Shown here: in pieces, positions 32,332-40,420 of the stretch
Numbering within the stretch: position 1 is the stretch's first letter
Layout of the letters: each line of letters opens with the position of its first letter
Assembly: GCA_000720995.1 (NCBI GenBank)
Contig: JOEL01000042.1
Location: forward strand, 1 to 55,218
DNA length: 55,218 nt
Source of the DNA: Streptomyces celluloflavus
GTDB lineage: Bacteria > Actinomycetota > Actinomycetes > Streptomycetales > Streptomycetaceae
Reading direction: 5' to 3'
Made by a program: the position numbers and the translations under genes
Notes under the pieces: generated by a model
Seen by the model: only the letters and a program-made list of their open reading frames with translations
Told to the model about the DNA's origin: nothing
Database searches by the model: none

Positions 32332-32784
32332 ATGAATACGGAAAGTGACCGGGCGAATCTCGGCTGGGTGCCCGCCAGCGGGCACCAACTGCGCATGGCG
32401 GGCGTCCACTTCGACGCCGTACGGGTTGACGGGGAGACCGGGCGGGATCTGGCCGACCTGATGGAGCGGCTGACGGGCGGGCGGCCCGGTCCGGTGATCG
32501 CGGAGGCGAACGGCCGGCGGTCGACGTACTTCCTCGTACCGCCCGGGAGTACGGGCCACCGGCCCTGGCCGCGGGAGGCCGAGCGGCTCACCGGCGGGCC
32601 GGGGCGGGTGAGTTACGTCCTCGTGCCCGCCCTGTACGGCTGGACCTGGCCGCTGTCCTGGCGCTGCGTGCCGACGCCGGACGGGCATCTGGTCCACGCG
32701 CTGCTGCTGCGCAACGCGCTCGCCGCCCTGCTGGCGACGGTGGGGCGAGCGGCGCCGGGGACCGTCCGGCCGTTCGGCGGCTGA
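32332..32784 (+). CDS. Hypothetical protein of HTH/DUF397 neighbourhoods
   Basis: 150 residues from ATG 32332. No signal peptide or membrane helix. Pattern: HFDAVRV, LADLMERLTGG, GPVIAEANGRRSTYFLVPPGSTGHRPWP, VSYVLVPALYGWTWPLSWRCVP, HALLLRNALAALL. Proteins with this VIEEANRRxxYFLVPPG layout are often encoded beside HTH/DUF397 pairs in Streptomyces; no activity is known. It is divergent from the HTH gene, sharing a 126-bp control region. Confidence 0.65.
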   Translation: MNTESDRANLGWVPASGHQLRMAGVHFDAVRVDGETGRDLADLMERLTGGRPGPVIAEANGRRSTYFLVPPGSTGHRPWPREAERLTGGPGRVSYVLVPALYGWTWPLSWRCVPTPDGHLVHALLLRNALAALLATVGRAAPGTVRPFGG

Positions 32785-32948
32785 GCGATTTTTCGCATGT
32801 GCGTGCAGTTGCAGCGAATGGCTGGATAGTGTCGTTAGGTGGTCTTGCGTCCCACTTCGTCGGTCAATGACCATAGTGTCTCGCCCATTTGCATCCGGCT
32901 GGCGGACGGCCCTTTCGGCCGTACCTCACGGAGGGGTTCGAGTCATTC
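32785..32948 (+). promoter_or_regulatory. Less GC-rich leader of the accessory cluster
   Basis: Contains two TAGTGT motifs in similar surroundings (GGATAGTGTCG at about 32824 and CCATAGTGTCT at about 32872) that could be -10 elements, a small hairpin ACGGCC-ctttc-GGCCGT near 32906, and GGAGGGG before the 103-residue ORF. Confidence 0.35.
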
Positions 32949-33260
32949 ATGGAGACGGATTCCACCGAAATCGCCGGGACGGCCGCCCTCGCGGGCGCCG
33001 GCTCAGGCCGGGGCGGCACCGGAGAGCCGAGCGCCGTCATCGCTGCGTTGCGTGACCGTTCCCCGGGGCCGCCGCGGTGCGCCGGGCCGGCGCCCCGGCC
33101 GGTCCGCACCCCGCCGGCGGAGCGCGGTACCGACCGGTGGTACGGCATCGCCGCCGGTGGCCGGGCGGCCGTCGCGCAGGTCGTGCGCGGCGAAGCGGTC
33201 ACCGCCGGGCGGCCCGGGGCGCCGACCACGTACCGGCTCTCGCACCAAGACGTCGTCTAA
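32949..33260 (+). CDS. Hypothetical protein, possible gene remnant
   Basis: 103 residues from ATG 32949 (GGAGGGG about 12 nt upstream). Low complexity in the first two-thirds (Gly/Ala, then Pro/Arg), then DRWYGIAAGGRAAVAQVVRGEAVTAG and TYRLSHQDVV. I recognise no family. The same-strand neighbour at 33293 is an internally deleted gene, so this may be another remnant of the cluster, or a real small protein. I considered a precursor peptide, but no leader/core pattern is visible. Confidence 0.4.
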   Translation: METDSTEIAGTAALAGAGSGRGGTGEPSAVIAALRDRSPGPPRCAGPAPRPVRTPPAERGTDRWYGIAAGGRAAVAQVVRGEAVTAGRPGAPTTYRLSHQDVV

Positions 33261-33292
33261 GGACACCCCGCTACGACAGACCGGAAACCCGC

Positions 33293-33517
33293 ATGAAGGA
33301 ACGTCAGAGATATCTGTTCATCCGTATTCTGGAAGCCTCTAACGCGGATTGCTTCATGGGTGAATTCGCGCTCTCCCGCGATACGTTCCGCTTTTCGCCG
33401 ACGGATTTCGCCGAGCTGCCGCCCCGGGCCGGCGACGGTCCGCGCGGGCCCCGCGCGGCCGCCCGATACCGCGACGACGTGGCCGGACTGGGGGCCGTAC
33501 CGCCATGGCAGTACTGA
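33293..33517 (+). CDS. Internally deleted radical SAM protein (BlsE / cytosylglucuronate decarboxylase-like remnant)
   Basis: 74 residues. Positions 6-42 read like the start of a radical SAM enzyme (RYLFIRILEA, then NADCFM, then FALSRDTFRFSPTDFAEL), but the CxxxCxxC cluster motif is S16-x3-C20-x2-G23. Codons 16 (TCT) and 23 (GGT) are each one base from TGT. After residue 42 about 15 low-complexity residues lead to ARYRDDVAGLGAVPPWQY, which resembles the C-terminus of such enzymes. So the middle, some 250-300 residues, is gone but the ends remain in frame. It overlaps the next gene by 13 bp as an intact pair would. It cannot bind a 4Fe-4S cluster. The BlsE link comes from memory and from the BlsD-like neighbour. 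Confidence 0.6.
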   Translation: MKERQRYLFIRILEASNADCFMGEFALSRDTFRFSPTDFAELPPRAGDGPRGPRAAARYRDDVAGLGAVPPWQY

Positions 33518-34440
33518 GCGTGCCGTCCCCCAACGGACCGGTCCGGCAACGCGTCCTGCTGGTGGACGATGCCCGGCAGCTCGACTCGCTGACCGCCCGG
33601 CGCCGGGTCGCCGCCCACCTGGCGGAGCTGGAACTCGTCCACGGGGAGGAGGGGGCGGCGCCGGAGGGCCCGTGCCCGCATGCCGCGCTGGTCTGCGATG
33701 TGCCCGGCGCCGCCCGGGAACTGGCCGAACGGGAGGTGCCGGTGGTGTACCTGCACTCCGGCCACACCGCGGCGGAGCTGCCGGTCACCACGGCGGCGAT
33801 CCGGCAGGTGCACGTACCGGCCTGGCTGCCGGGGCCGAAGCCGGTGAGCCGGGAGGGCGCCCAGCCCACCGGGGTACTGGCGCCCGGCCGCCTCGGACGG
33901 GACCGGAAGCGCTCCGGGAGCCTGCTCCTCTTCTCGGCGTACGGCGTGAGCGGCGGTGCGGCCGAGGTGTACGCGGAGCTGACGCTCCGGCCGCTGGCCG
34001 AGGAGGCGGTACGGCGTACCGGACGGTGCGATGTGGTGTACGACACCGGGGCCGAGGGGGTGCGGGAGGCGCTCGCCCCGGTCGAGGGGGTGCGGGTGCA
34101 CCTGGCCCGGGAGGTGGACGCCGACGCGCTGCACGCCGCGGCCGAGGTGTTCCTCGCGTCGCCGACGCTCACCGCCGTCTCGCTGGCGCAGGCGCGCCGC
34201 GCCCCGCTGACCTTCCTGCCGGCGCTGGGGCCCGGTCAGGAGGACCTGGCCCGCCGTACGGGTCAGGTGGTGCCGGTCGGCACGGTCGGGGACCCCGCGG
34301 AACCGGGCCTGTGGCCGCCGTACGGGCAGGGGACGCGGTCGCCGTGGAGCGCGGTGGACGCGGCCGCGGACGATCTGCGGGGCGCGCAACGGGTCGCCAG
34401 GCGCGTACGTCAACTCGCCCTGGCGCCGACGACGTTCTGA
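33505..34440 (+). CDS. BlsD-like protein (cytosylglucuronate synthase-related, GT-B fold)
   Basis: 311 residues, ATG 33505 overlapping the previous ORF. Looks like a small GT-B-type glycosyltransferase: N-terminal half ends in PVVYLHSGHTAAELP; the C-terminal half begins GSLLLFSAYGVSGGAAEVY and continues DVVYDTGAEGVREAL and FLASPTLTAVSLAQARRAPLTFLPALGPGQEDLA, the nucleotide-sugar half. Such proteins are known as CGA (cytosylglucuronic acid) synthase-related, after BlsD of blasticidin S biosynthesis, which joins cytosine to glucuronate from UDP-glucuronate. Substrate unproven here. It sits between the radical SAM remnant and an ATP-grasp ligase. Confidence 0.65.
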   Translation: MAVLSVPSPNGPVRQRVLLVDDARQLDSLTARRRVAAHLAELELVHGEEGAAPEGPCPHAALVCDVPGAARELAEREVPVVYLHSGHTAAELPVTTAAIRQVHVPAWLPGPKPVSREGAQPTGVLAPGRLGRDRKRSGSLLLFSAYGVSGGAAEVYAELTLRPLAEEAVRRTGRCDVVYDTGAEGVREALAPVEGVRVHLAREVDADALHAAAEVFLASPTLTAVSLAQARRAPLTFLPALGPGQEDLARRTGQVVPVGTVGDPAEPGLWPPYGQGTRSPWSAVDAAADDLRGAQRVARRVRQLALAPTTF

Positions 34441-34720
34441 GCGGGCCCCTGATTCCGTCGATCCCCTGATTCGCCGGTCCGCCGATTCCGCCGGATTTCC
34501 CGGACCTCTCGGTCACCCGGAACCTTCACGAAGTTCGTTCGTCACGACTGTCCGCTGCCGAATCCGTTGCCGAATCCACCGCCGTTGAGCCTGTCGCCGA
34601 GTTCGCCGCCGATTCCGCCATCACGCCTGTGCCATCACGTCCGCCGTCGATCCCGTCATCGATCCCGTCATCGATCCCGTCATCGAGTCTGCCGTCGAGT
34701 TCGCTTGGACCGGAGAACTG
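34441..34720. other. Low-complexity 280-bp gap with short tandem repeats
   Basis: No gene. The stretch is built from variants of GATTCCG, GAATCCG, GATCCCG and GAGTTCG, including three perfect tandem copies of CGATCCCGTCAT (34648-34683). The ligase ribosome site GGAG (34711-34714) is at its end. Reads through as Ser/Pro-rich peptide in one frame and Asp/Gly-rich in another, but with no supporting start site. Confidence 0.6.
34648..34683. repeat. Three tandem 12-bp repeats
   Basis: CGATCCCGTCAT at 34648, 34660 and 34672, flanked by degenerate copies (CGAGTCTGCCGT on the right). Confidence 0.85.
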
Positions 34721-36079
34721 ATGCCCCACACGAATGCCGAGACCGGCCGGATTCCGGCCGCCCGCACCACCCGGCCGGATATCACCGACGAGCCCCCGCC
34801 TGTATGTCCGGTCGGCGCCGGAGAGGCTGTGGACGCGGCGCCGGGCCCCGTCCTGCTGCTGGCGGACGACCGCCCCTGCGCCTTCGGCCGCTACGCGGCC
34901 CGGCGCGGCCCCGAAGAGCTGGTGCTGCTGCGGTTCGAGGACGCGTCCGGCGAGCTGCCGACCGACTACCTGCGCGAGACCGCCCATCTGCCCGCTTTCT
35001 GGATCCGGCAGGACGTACCGCTCGAAACGGAGGCGGCGCGCTATCTGTCGTGGATCGAGGGGCGGTCCGCCCGGCCGACGCGGTTCTGCAACCCCTCCGA
35101 GCCCCGCCAGGACATCGCCCAGCGCTTCGCGCGGTTCGTCGGGCTCCCGCACTTGACGGAACGTCAAGTTCTCTGGGTGCGGGACAAGGCCGCGATGAAG
35201 GACCGGTTCCGGGCCCTGGGCCTGCGCACCGCCGCGTACCAACGGGTCCGCACGGACACCCAGGTGCGGCGCTTCGCGGCCGCCCACGGATGGCCCCTGG
35301 TGCTCAAGCCCGTCGACTCCTTCGCCTGTATCGACACCTTCCTGCTGCACGGCCCCGAGGACCTGCGGGAGGTGGACCTGGCCGCCCGCCGCTGGATGGT
35401 GGAGCAGTACCTGTGCGGTACGGAGTGGGAGGTGTGCGCGCTGGTCCACAACGGCGCGGTGCCGGACGTCTGGCCGAGCGCGCTGCCGTGCCGGCCGCTG
35501 GACACCGTCGACGGCGCGATGAACGCCCACATCAGCGTCGGCAGCGGGCCGGGGCCGGTGACGGATGTGGCGACGCTGGTCCAACGTGTCGTCGGCGGGA
35601 TGCGGATCGATCACGGCTATCTGCACATGGAGTTCTTCGAGATCGACGGCCAGGCGTACGCGGGCGAGGTCGGACTCCGGCCGGCCGGGTGCGAGATCGC
35701 CGCCAACCACGGTCACGCCTACGGATTCGACATCTTCGGCGCCATCCTCGACGTCTACACCGGCCGGCGGCCCGCGCTGGAGTACGGCGAGCGGCGGTGC
35801 GTGGGCGATCTGCTGCTGCCGCTGCCGGCCACCGGAACCGTCAAGGGGATCACCTCGCGGGAGGAGCTGCTGCGGCTGCCGGGGGTCCTCGACGCCGTAC
35901 TGCGGATCGCCCCGGGCGACCGGGTCACCGCCCGCCGCGCCTCGCACAGCTCGTCCGGATACGTCCATATCGAGGGCGATACGGCGGCCGAGGTGGAGAC
36001 GCGTATGCGCGGGGTGCTGGCGCGGTTCCGTATCGAGGTAGTGGCGGATGCGGAGGGTGCGGTGGCGCTGTCCCCCTGA
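34721..36079 (+). CDS. ATP-grasp ligase
   Basis: 452 residues, ATG 34721 with GGAG 6 nt upstream. ATP-grasp carboxylate-amine ligase family (biotin-carboxylase-like). The N-terminal domain has LLLADDRPCAFGRYAA; the central domain has VRDKAAMKDRFRALGL, WPLVLKPVDSFACIDTF (ATP-binding Lys), WMVEQYLCGTEWEV; the metal/phosphate part has HMEFFEIDGQAYAGEVGLRPAG and GHAYGFDIFGA. It would form an amide or peptide bond using ATP. In the BlsD-type setting it could attach an amino acid to a nucleoside core; inferred, not shown. Confidence 0.8.
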   Translation: MPHTNAETGRIPAARTTRPDITDEPPPVCPVGAGEAVDAAPGPVLLLADDRPCAFGRYAARRGPEELVLLRFEDASGELPTDYLRETAHLPAFWIRQDVPLETEAARYLSWIEGRSARPTRFCNPSEPRQDIAQRFARFVGLPHLTERQVLWVRDKAAMKDRFRALGLRTAAYQRVRTDTQVRRFAAAHGWPLVLKPVDSFACIDTFLLHGPEDLREVDLAARRWMVEQYLCGTEWEVCALVHNGAVPDVWPSALPCRPLDTVDGAMNAHISVGSGPGPVTDVATLVQRVVGGMRIDHGYLHMEFFEIDGQAYAGEVGLRPAGCEIAANHGHAYGFDIFGAILDVYTGRRPALEYGERRCVGDLLLPLPATGTVKGITSREELLRLPGVLDAVLRIAPGDRVTARRASHSSSGYVHIEGDTAAEVETRMRGVLARFRIEVVADAEGAVALSP

Positions 36080-36175
36080 ACGCGGGAGGTGAAGACGCGA
36101 CGGCCGGCCCCGTCCGTGGCGGGCGGCGAGTGACGGACAACGAGTACCGAACCAGGAACGGAGCGCTGAACAGCG

Positions 36176-37414
36176 ATGATCGGGATGTTCCGGCGGTTCC
36201 GGCGATTGCTGACCCGTCGGCATGTGGCGGGGCCCGCCTGGTGGAGCGTGGTCTCCCGACTGCCCGTCTACCTCATGTCGCTGGCCACGGTGCTGGTGGT
36301 ACGGGAGCAGGGCGGCAGCTATGCCCAGGCCGGGCTGGTGTCCGCGCTCTACACCGTGGGCATGGCCCTGGGCAGTCCGTTCCTGGCCCGCCGCGCCGAC
36401 CGGGACGGGCGGCGCGGCGTCCTGCTCGCCACCGGTCTGGTCTACCCGCCGGCGCTCGCCGTCCTCGTCTGGGGGACCGGTCCCGGCACCCCCGGCCAGC
36501 TCGTGCTGGCGGTCGTCGCGGGTGCCGCGCTGCCGCCCGCCAACCCGTGCATGCGCTCCCTGTGGGCGCGCCTCCCGCTCCACGAGGAGGAGCGGGAGAC
36601 CGCCTACCTGTGGGAGGCGCTGATCACCGAACTGCTGGCCATCGGCGCCCCGTTGATCCTCGCCGTGCTCATGGCCACCGACTCGGCGGGCACGGCCCTC
36701 ACCACCATCGCCGCGCTGGGCGGCACCGGGGCGCTCGGTCTCGCGCTCACCCCGCTCCCCGGGGAGGCGGGGGAGAAGGGCCACCCGGCGCGTACGGAGC
36801 CCGGTGCCCCGCCCAGCGTGCTGGGGCCGCTGCGCGAACCCCCCATACGCGCGCTGACCGGGGTGATGGTGGTCGCGGCCGTGCCGATCGGCCTGATGAC
36901 GCTGGCCATCCCGGCCTTCGTCGACCGGCACGGCACCCCCGGACATACCGGTGTCGTGTGCGCCTGCTGGGGCATCGGCAGCGCACTGGGCGCCGTGTGG
37001 CTGGGGCGCTCCCAGGCGGAGTGGCCGGTGCACCGGCGGTTCCCCTGGCTGCTGCTGACGTACGCGGCCGGCACCGCGCTGCCGCTGCTGGCCACCTCGG
37101 AATGCACCCTGGGCCTCGCGCTCGCGGTCGGCGGCGCGCCCGTCGCGCTGATCTCGGTGAGCGAAATGGTCCTGGTCAGCACCCTGAACGACAGCCGGCT
37201 GCTGACCGAGGCGTTCACCTGGGCGTCGCTGGCGACCGTCGCGGGCCAGGCGGTGGGGCAGCAACTGGGCGGCCTGCTGGTCGAGCCGCTGGGTCCGCAC
37301 GGTGTGTTCGCGGCCGCCGTCGGTGCGTCACTGGTCACCGCCCTCGGGGCATTCGCCTGCCGCGGCCTGTTCGCCAAGGGGATGCTCGCACCGATCCCGG
37401 CCACGGCGGGCTGA
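36176..37414 (+). CDS. MFS transporter, cluster exporter
   Basis: 412 residues with 12 hydrophobic helices. MFS motif A lies in the first half as SPFLARRADRDGRRGVLL. The middle loop is short, and TSECTLGLALAVGGAPVALIS and LLTEAFTWASLATVAGQAVGQQLGG are typical of small-molecule exporters. It follows the ATP-grasp gene by 96 bp on the same strand, so it probably exports the product of this cluster. The first residues (MIGMFRRFRRLLTRRHVAGPAWWSV when read on) form a basic cytoplasmic start. Confidence 0.82.
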   Translation: MIGMFRRFRRLLTRRHVAGPAWWSVVSRLPVYLMSLATVLVVREQGGSYAQAGLVSALYTVGMALGSPFLARRADRDGRRGVLLATGLVYPPALAVLVWGTGPGTPGQLVLAVVAGAALPPANPCMRSLWARLPLHEEERETAYLWEALITELLAIGAPLILAVLMATDSAGTALTTIAALGGTGALGLALTPLPGEAGEKGHPARTEPGAPPSVLGPLREPPIRALTGVMVVAAVPIGLMTLAIPAFVDRHGTPGHTGVVCACWGIGSALGAVWLGRSQAEWPVHRRFPWLLLTYAAGTALPLLATSECTLGLALAVGGAPVALISVSEMVLVSTLNDSRLLTEAFTWASLATVAGQAVGQQLGGLLVEPLGPHGVFAAAVGASLVTALGAFACRGLFAKGMLAPIPATAG

Positions 37415-37767
37415 CGCGCCCCGGTCCCCCCGGGCGTCTTCCGACCGGTCTCGGCGGAGGAACTTCTGTCGGCGGTACGGGAGTTCTTGGACGGGGCCAT
37501 GGCGCTACCGGTCCCCGTACCGGTCGACGGGCCGCCCCGGCCTGGCGGCGAGCACCGGGCCGGCGAGCCGCCGCTACGACCGCACCGGGCGTCCCGCCCC
37601 GCTCGGCCCGGGGAACTGCCCGACGGGCTCGCCGAGCCGGCCCGGCCGCTCGCCCGGACCCGGCTGCCGCCGGGCGACCGCCGCACGTCGGGCCACGAGG
37701 CGCGCGGTACGCCGCCGGTCGTCGGCGCGTACCGGCAGGAGACCGGGCAGGCCGTCGGCCCCGCCGC
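37415..37767. other. 353-bp gap with a possible gene remnant
   Basis: No intact gene. One plus-strand frame from about 37436 begins VSAEELLSAVREFLDGAMAL, which looks like a real protein start (AEELLxAVREFL as in DUF6285-type proteins), and then becomes Pro/Arg-rich with no further conservation. It has no start codon in a good position. A decayed gene at the right edge of the accessory cluster is the best guess. Confidence 0.35.
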
Positions 37768-38379
37768 TCAGCTCCACAGATCGGTGATCGCGATGTCCAG
37801 ATCGGCGAGCAGCCGGCGCAGCAGCGGCAGGGACAGGCCGATGACATTGCCCGGGTCGCCGTCGATACCGTCGATGAAGGGGGCGGAGCGGCCGTCGAGG
37901 GTGAAGGCGCCCGCCACGGAGAGGGGTTCACCGCTGGCGACATAGGCGGTGATCTCGGCGTCGGTGGGCTCGCCGAAGCGGACGGTGGTCGAGGCGGTGG
38001 CGGAGACCCGGCGGCCGGTCGCGGTGTCGATGACGCAGTGGCCGGTCTGCAGCACCCCCGAGCGGCCGCGCATCGACTTCCAGCGGGCGGTCGCGTCCTC
38101 GGCGTCCACGGGCTTGCCGAGCGCCTGGCCGTCCAGCTCCAGCACCGAGTCGCAGCCGACGACGAGGGCGCCGCCGGCCTCCGGGCGGGCGGCGACCGCG
38201 ACCGCCTTGGCCTCGGCCAGGACGCGGGCCAGCTCGCCCGGCGTCGGAGCGGTGAGCGCGTCCTCGTCCACGCCGCTGACGACGACCTCCGGCGCCAGCC
38301 CGGCCTGCCGCAGCAGACCCAGCCGGGCGGGGGACTGGGAGGCGAGAACGAGACGGCGGGGGCGGGGCTCTTCGGTCAT
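37768..38379 (-). CDS. maf: Maf-family nucleoside triphosphate pyrophosphatase
   Basis: 203 residues from ATG 38379. Hydrolyses non-canonical or dTTP/UTP-type nucleotides to monophosphate and PPi. Motifs: [17 protein letters not shown] at the N-terminus, [10 protein letters not shown], the switch [20 protein letters not shown], and the late [18 protein letters not shown]. Normal length for the family. In S. coelicolor this gene also lies by accE/pccB, which supports the syntenic core resuming here. Confidence 0.92.
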   Translation of the reverse strand: MTEEPRPRRLVLASQSPARLGLLRQAGLAPEVVVSGVDEDALTAPTPGELARVLAEAKAVAVAARPEAGGALVVGCDSVLELDGQALGKPVDAEDATARWKSMRGRSGVLQTGHCVIDTATGRRVSATASTTVRFGEPTDAEITAYVASGEPLSVAGAFTLDGRSAPFIDGIDGDPGNVIGLSLPLLRRLLADLDIAITDLWS

Positions 38380-38441
38380 GCCGCCATCGTACGGAGCCGC
38401 CCGCGCCGCCCGGCCGGCCGCACCCCCCACTTCCTCTCCCG

Positions 38442-39929
38442 CTACTTCTTCAGCACGGCTTCCATGACCGACTTGGCGATCGGGCCGCCGAGGGCGCCGC
38501 CCATGATCTCCGAGCGCGGGATGTCCATGTCCTTGGGGTCCACGAAGACGGCGACCGCGACCGGGGAGCCGCCGTCCTTGTCCTTGGCGTAGGAGACGAA
38601 CCAGGCGTAGGGGCGCTCGTCCTTGACGTCGGCGCCGTGCTGGGCGGTGCCGGTCTTGCCGCCGACCGTGACGCCGTCGATCTTCGCCTTCTTCGCGGTG
38701 CCGTCCGAGACGGTGTACTCCATCATCTCCTGCACCTTCTTCGCGGTGCCCTCGGAGACGGCCTGCGGGTCCTTCGGGTTCAGCGGGGTCGGCTCGAACT
38801 TCTCGATCGCGGACAGGTCGGGGCCGCGCAGCTCCTCGACCATGTACGGCTTCATCAGCTTGCCGTTGTTGGCGAGCCCGGCGGTGACCATGGCCATCTG
38901 GAGCGGGGTGCTGGTCAGGCTGCCCTGGCCCATACCGGTCAGCGCGGTCTGCGGCTGGTCGAGCTTGGCGGGGTACAGGCTCTCCGCCGAGCGGACGGGC
39001 GTGAACTGCTCCTTGTTGAAGCCGAACTTCTCCGCCGTCTCGCGCATCTTGTCCGTGCCGACCTTGTGCGCGGCGTCCAGGAAGACGTTGTTGCAGGACC
39101 ACTGCATACCGGTCTTCATGGAGACCTTGTCGCACAGCGAGTTGTCGACGTCGTTGCCGACCTGGGTATGGGTCTGCGGGAGGGTGTACGGGGCGGGCGC
39201 GCCGGAGGGGGCGTTGATGTCGGTGACCGCACCGCTCTCCAGGGCCGCCGCCGCCGTGAGGATCTTGAAGGTCGAGCCGGGGGCGTAGGTCTCGCGCAGC
39301 GCGCGGTTGCTCATCGGCTTGCTCTTGTCCTTGTCCAGCGCCAGGAACTTCTCGCTCTCCGCGGTCGTGTTCCCGGCGAAGACGGACGGGTCGTACGAGG
39401 GCGAACTGGCCATCGCGAGGATCTTGCCGCTGCGCGGGTCGATGGCGACCACCGCGCCCTTGGCGCCCTTGAGGCTGGTCAGCCCCTGGTAGGCGGCCTT
39501 CTGCGCCTTCTCGTCGATGGTGGTGATCACATCGCCGCCGCGCGGCTTCTTACCGGTGAGGATGTCCTGGGCCCGGTTGAAGAAGAGCCGGCTGTCCTTG
39601 CCGTTGAGGACCTTCTCGTAGACGCCCTCCAGGAAGTTGGGGCCCTGGCTCTGCGAGGCGTAGCCGGTGATGGGGGCGTACATCGGACCGTCCTTGAACG
39701 TCCGCTTGTACTTGTAGTCGCCCTTGGTCGCCACGGAGCCGGTGATCGGATTGCCGCCGACGATGATGTTGCCGCGCGGGTAGGAGTACGCCTCGATCTT
39801 GACCCGGCGGTTGTTCGTGTCGTTCGCGAGGGAATCGCTCTGGACGAACTGGACCCAGGTCACGCGCACCAGCAGGGCCAGCACCAGGACCCCGCAGAAA
39901 ACGGCAATACGCCTCAGCGGCCGGTTCAT
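38442..39929 (-). CDS. Penicillin-binding protein (FtsI/PbpA-type transpeptidase)
   Basis: 495 residues from ATG 39929 (GGGAG upstream). N-terminal membrane helix ([20 protein letters not shown]), a PBP dimer-type domain with [14 protein letters not shown], then the transpeptidase: Ser-x-x-Lys in APGSTFKI, SxN in WSCNN, KTG in [10 protein letters not shown]. Two Cys (SLCDKV and WSCNN) may form a disulfide. Cross-links peptidoglycan outside the membrane. It resembles PbpA but lies alone between maf and accE, without rodA/ftsW or a kinase. Probably an extra, sporulation- or stress-related copy. Confidence 0.9.
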   Translation of the reverse strand: MNRPLRRIAVFCGVLVLALLVRVTWVQFVQSDSLANDTNNRRVKIEAYSYPRGNIIVGGNPITGSVATKGDYKYKRTFKDGPMYAPITGYASQSQGPNFLEGVYEKVLNGKDSRLFFNRAQDILTGKKPRGGDVITTIDEKAQKAAYQGLTSLKGAKGAVVAIDPRSGKILAMASSPSYDPSVFAGNTTAESEKFLALDKDKSKPMSNRALRETYAPGSTFKILTAAAALESGAVTDINAPSGAPAPYTLPQTHTQVGNDVDNSLCDKVSMKTGMQWSCNNVFLDAAHKVGTDKMRETAEKFGFNKEQFTPVRSAESLYPAKLDQPQTALTGMGQGSLTSTPLQMAMVTAGLANNGKLMKPYMVEELRGPDLSAIEKFEPTPLNPKDPQAVSEGTAKKVQEMMEYTVSDGTAKKAKIDGVTVGGKTGTAQHGADVKDERPYAWFVSYAKDKDGGSPVAVAVFVDPKDMDIPRSEIMGGALGGPIAKSVMEAVLKK

Positions 39930-40122
39930 CGCTCTCCCACTCCACACGCGGACATGCGGTCAGCGAGGACACATGGCCGGATTTGCGTTCTTCGAGAGAG
40001 AAAGATGAGTTTCAGCGGCACATGGTTGCGGTGGCGGAATGTGAGGGTTGCCTCCCGCCCGGCGGGAACACCGGGCCACTCCCGCCGAAACGCCCGGCCG
40101 CTTCCGCCGGAATACCGGGCCG
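39930..40122. other. Intergenic region upstream of the PBP gene
   Basis: 193 bp without a gene. The right half (about 40050-40120) has three imperfect copies of a CCGCCGGAA-CCGGGCC type unit, giving overlapping hairpins such as CCCGCCCGGCGGG, likely terminating the small membrane protein gene at 40123. The left half is less GC-rich and probably holds the PBP promoter. Confidence 0.45.
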
Positions 40123-40248
40123 CTACCAGACGAGCAGGACCATCAGCAGCACCGCCGCCACCGCCAGCACGATCCCCAGCCGGCGGAGCTTGATCTGCGC
40201 GTCACGCAGCTCCTCGGGGGGTTCATCGGGCGGATCGGACCACAGCAT
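40123..40248 (-). CDS. Small single-helix membrane protein
   Basis: 41 residues from ATG 40248: MLWSDPPDEPPEELRDAQIK, then LRRLGIVLAVAAVLLMVLLVW as a C-terminal membrane helix. N-terminus in the cytoplasm by the positive-inside rule (basic residues just before the helix). It lies downstream of accE on the same strand, with its own control region holding two perfect palindromes. Conserved small proteins of this shape near accE are plausible in Streptomyces, but I know no function. Confidence 0.6.
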   Translation of the reverse strand: MLWSDPPDEPPEELRDAQIKLRRLGIVLAVAAVLLMVLLVW

Positions 40249-40284
40249 GCCATCGATCCTGCGCCCGTCTCCGGCGGCCGCGCC

Positions 40285-40300
40285 TGAGTACGCGTACTCA
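40285..40300. promoter_or_regulatory. Perfect palindrome TGAGTACGCGTACTCA
   Basis: 16-bp perfect palindrome, 37 bp before the 41-residue membrane protein start (minus strand). Too short and too exposed to be a terminator; an operator is the likely role. No protein is assigned. Confidence 0.55.
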
Positions 40301-40322
40301 GACGGAAGGGCGCGAAGGACTA

Positions 40323-40343
40323 GTCGGTGCACTATGCACCGAC
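40323..40343. promoter_or_regulatory. Second palindrome with GTCGGTGCA arms
   Basis: GTCGGTGCA-cta-TGCACCGAC, perfect 9-bp arms around 3 nt, 22 bp upstream of the first palindrome. Either the accE terminator or a second operator. Confidence 0.5.
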
Positions 40344-40420
40344 CGGTCCGCCCCCGCGCTCCGCCCGCCGGGGCACCTCCGGATTTCCGTAGGTGGCCCC
40401 CGGCGCTCAGCCCCCGGACC

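Noticed and set aside
33293-33517. Reading the 74-residue ORF as a RiPP precursor for the ATP-grasp enzyme
   Set aside because: The sequence matches a radical SAM N-terminus better than a leader/core peptide, and no repeated core or Thr/Ser-acid pattern is present.
34567-38592. A 1341-codon plus-strand open frame, and other very long open frames such as 26053-28473 and 34526-37300
   Set aside because: Arg/Pro/Gly-biased shadows of the real genes on the other frames, as expected in high-GC DNA; no family motifs.
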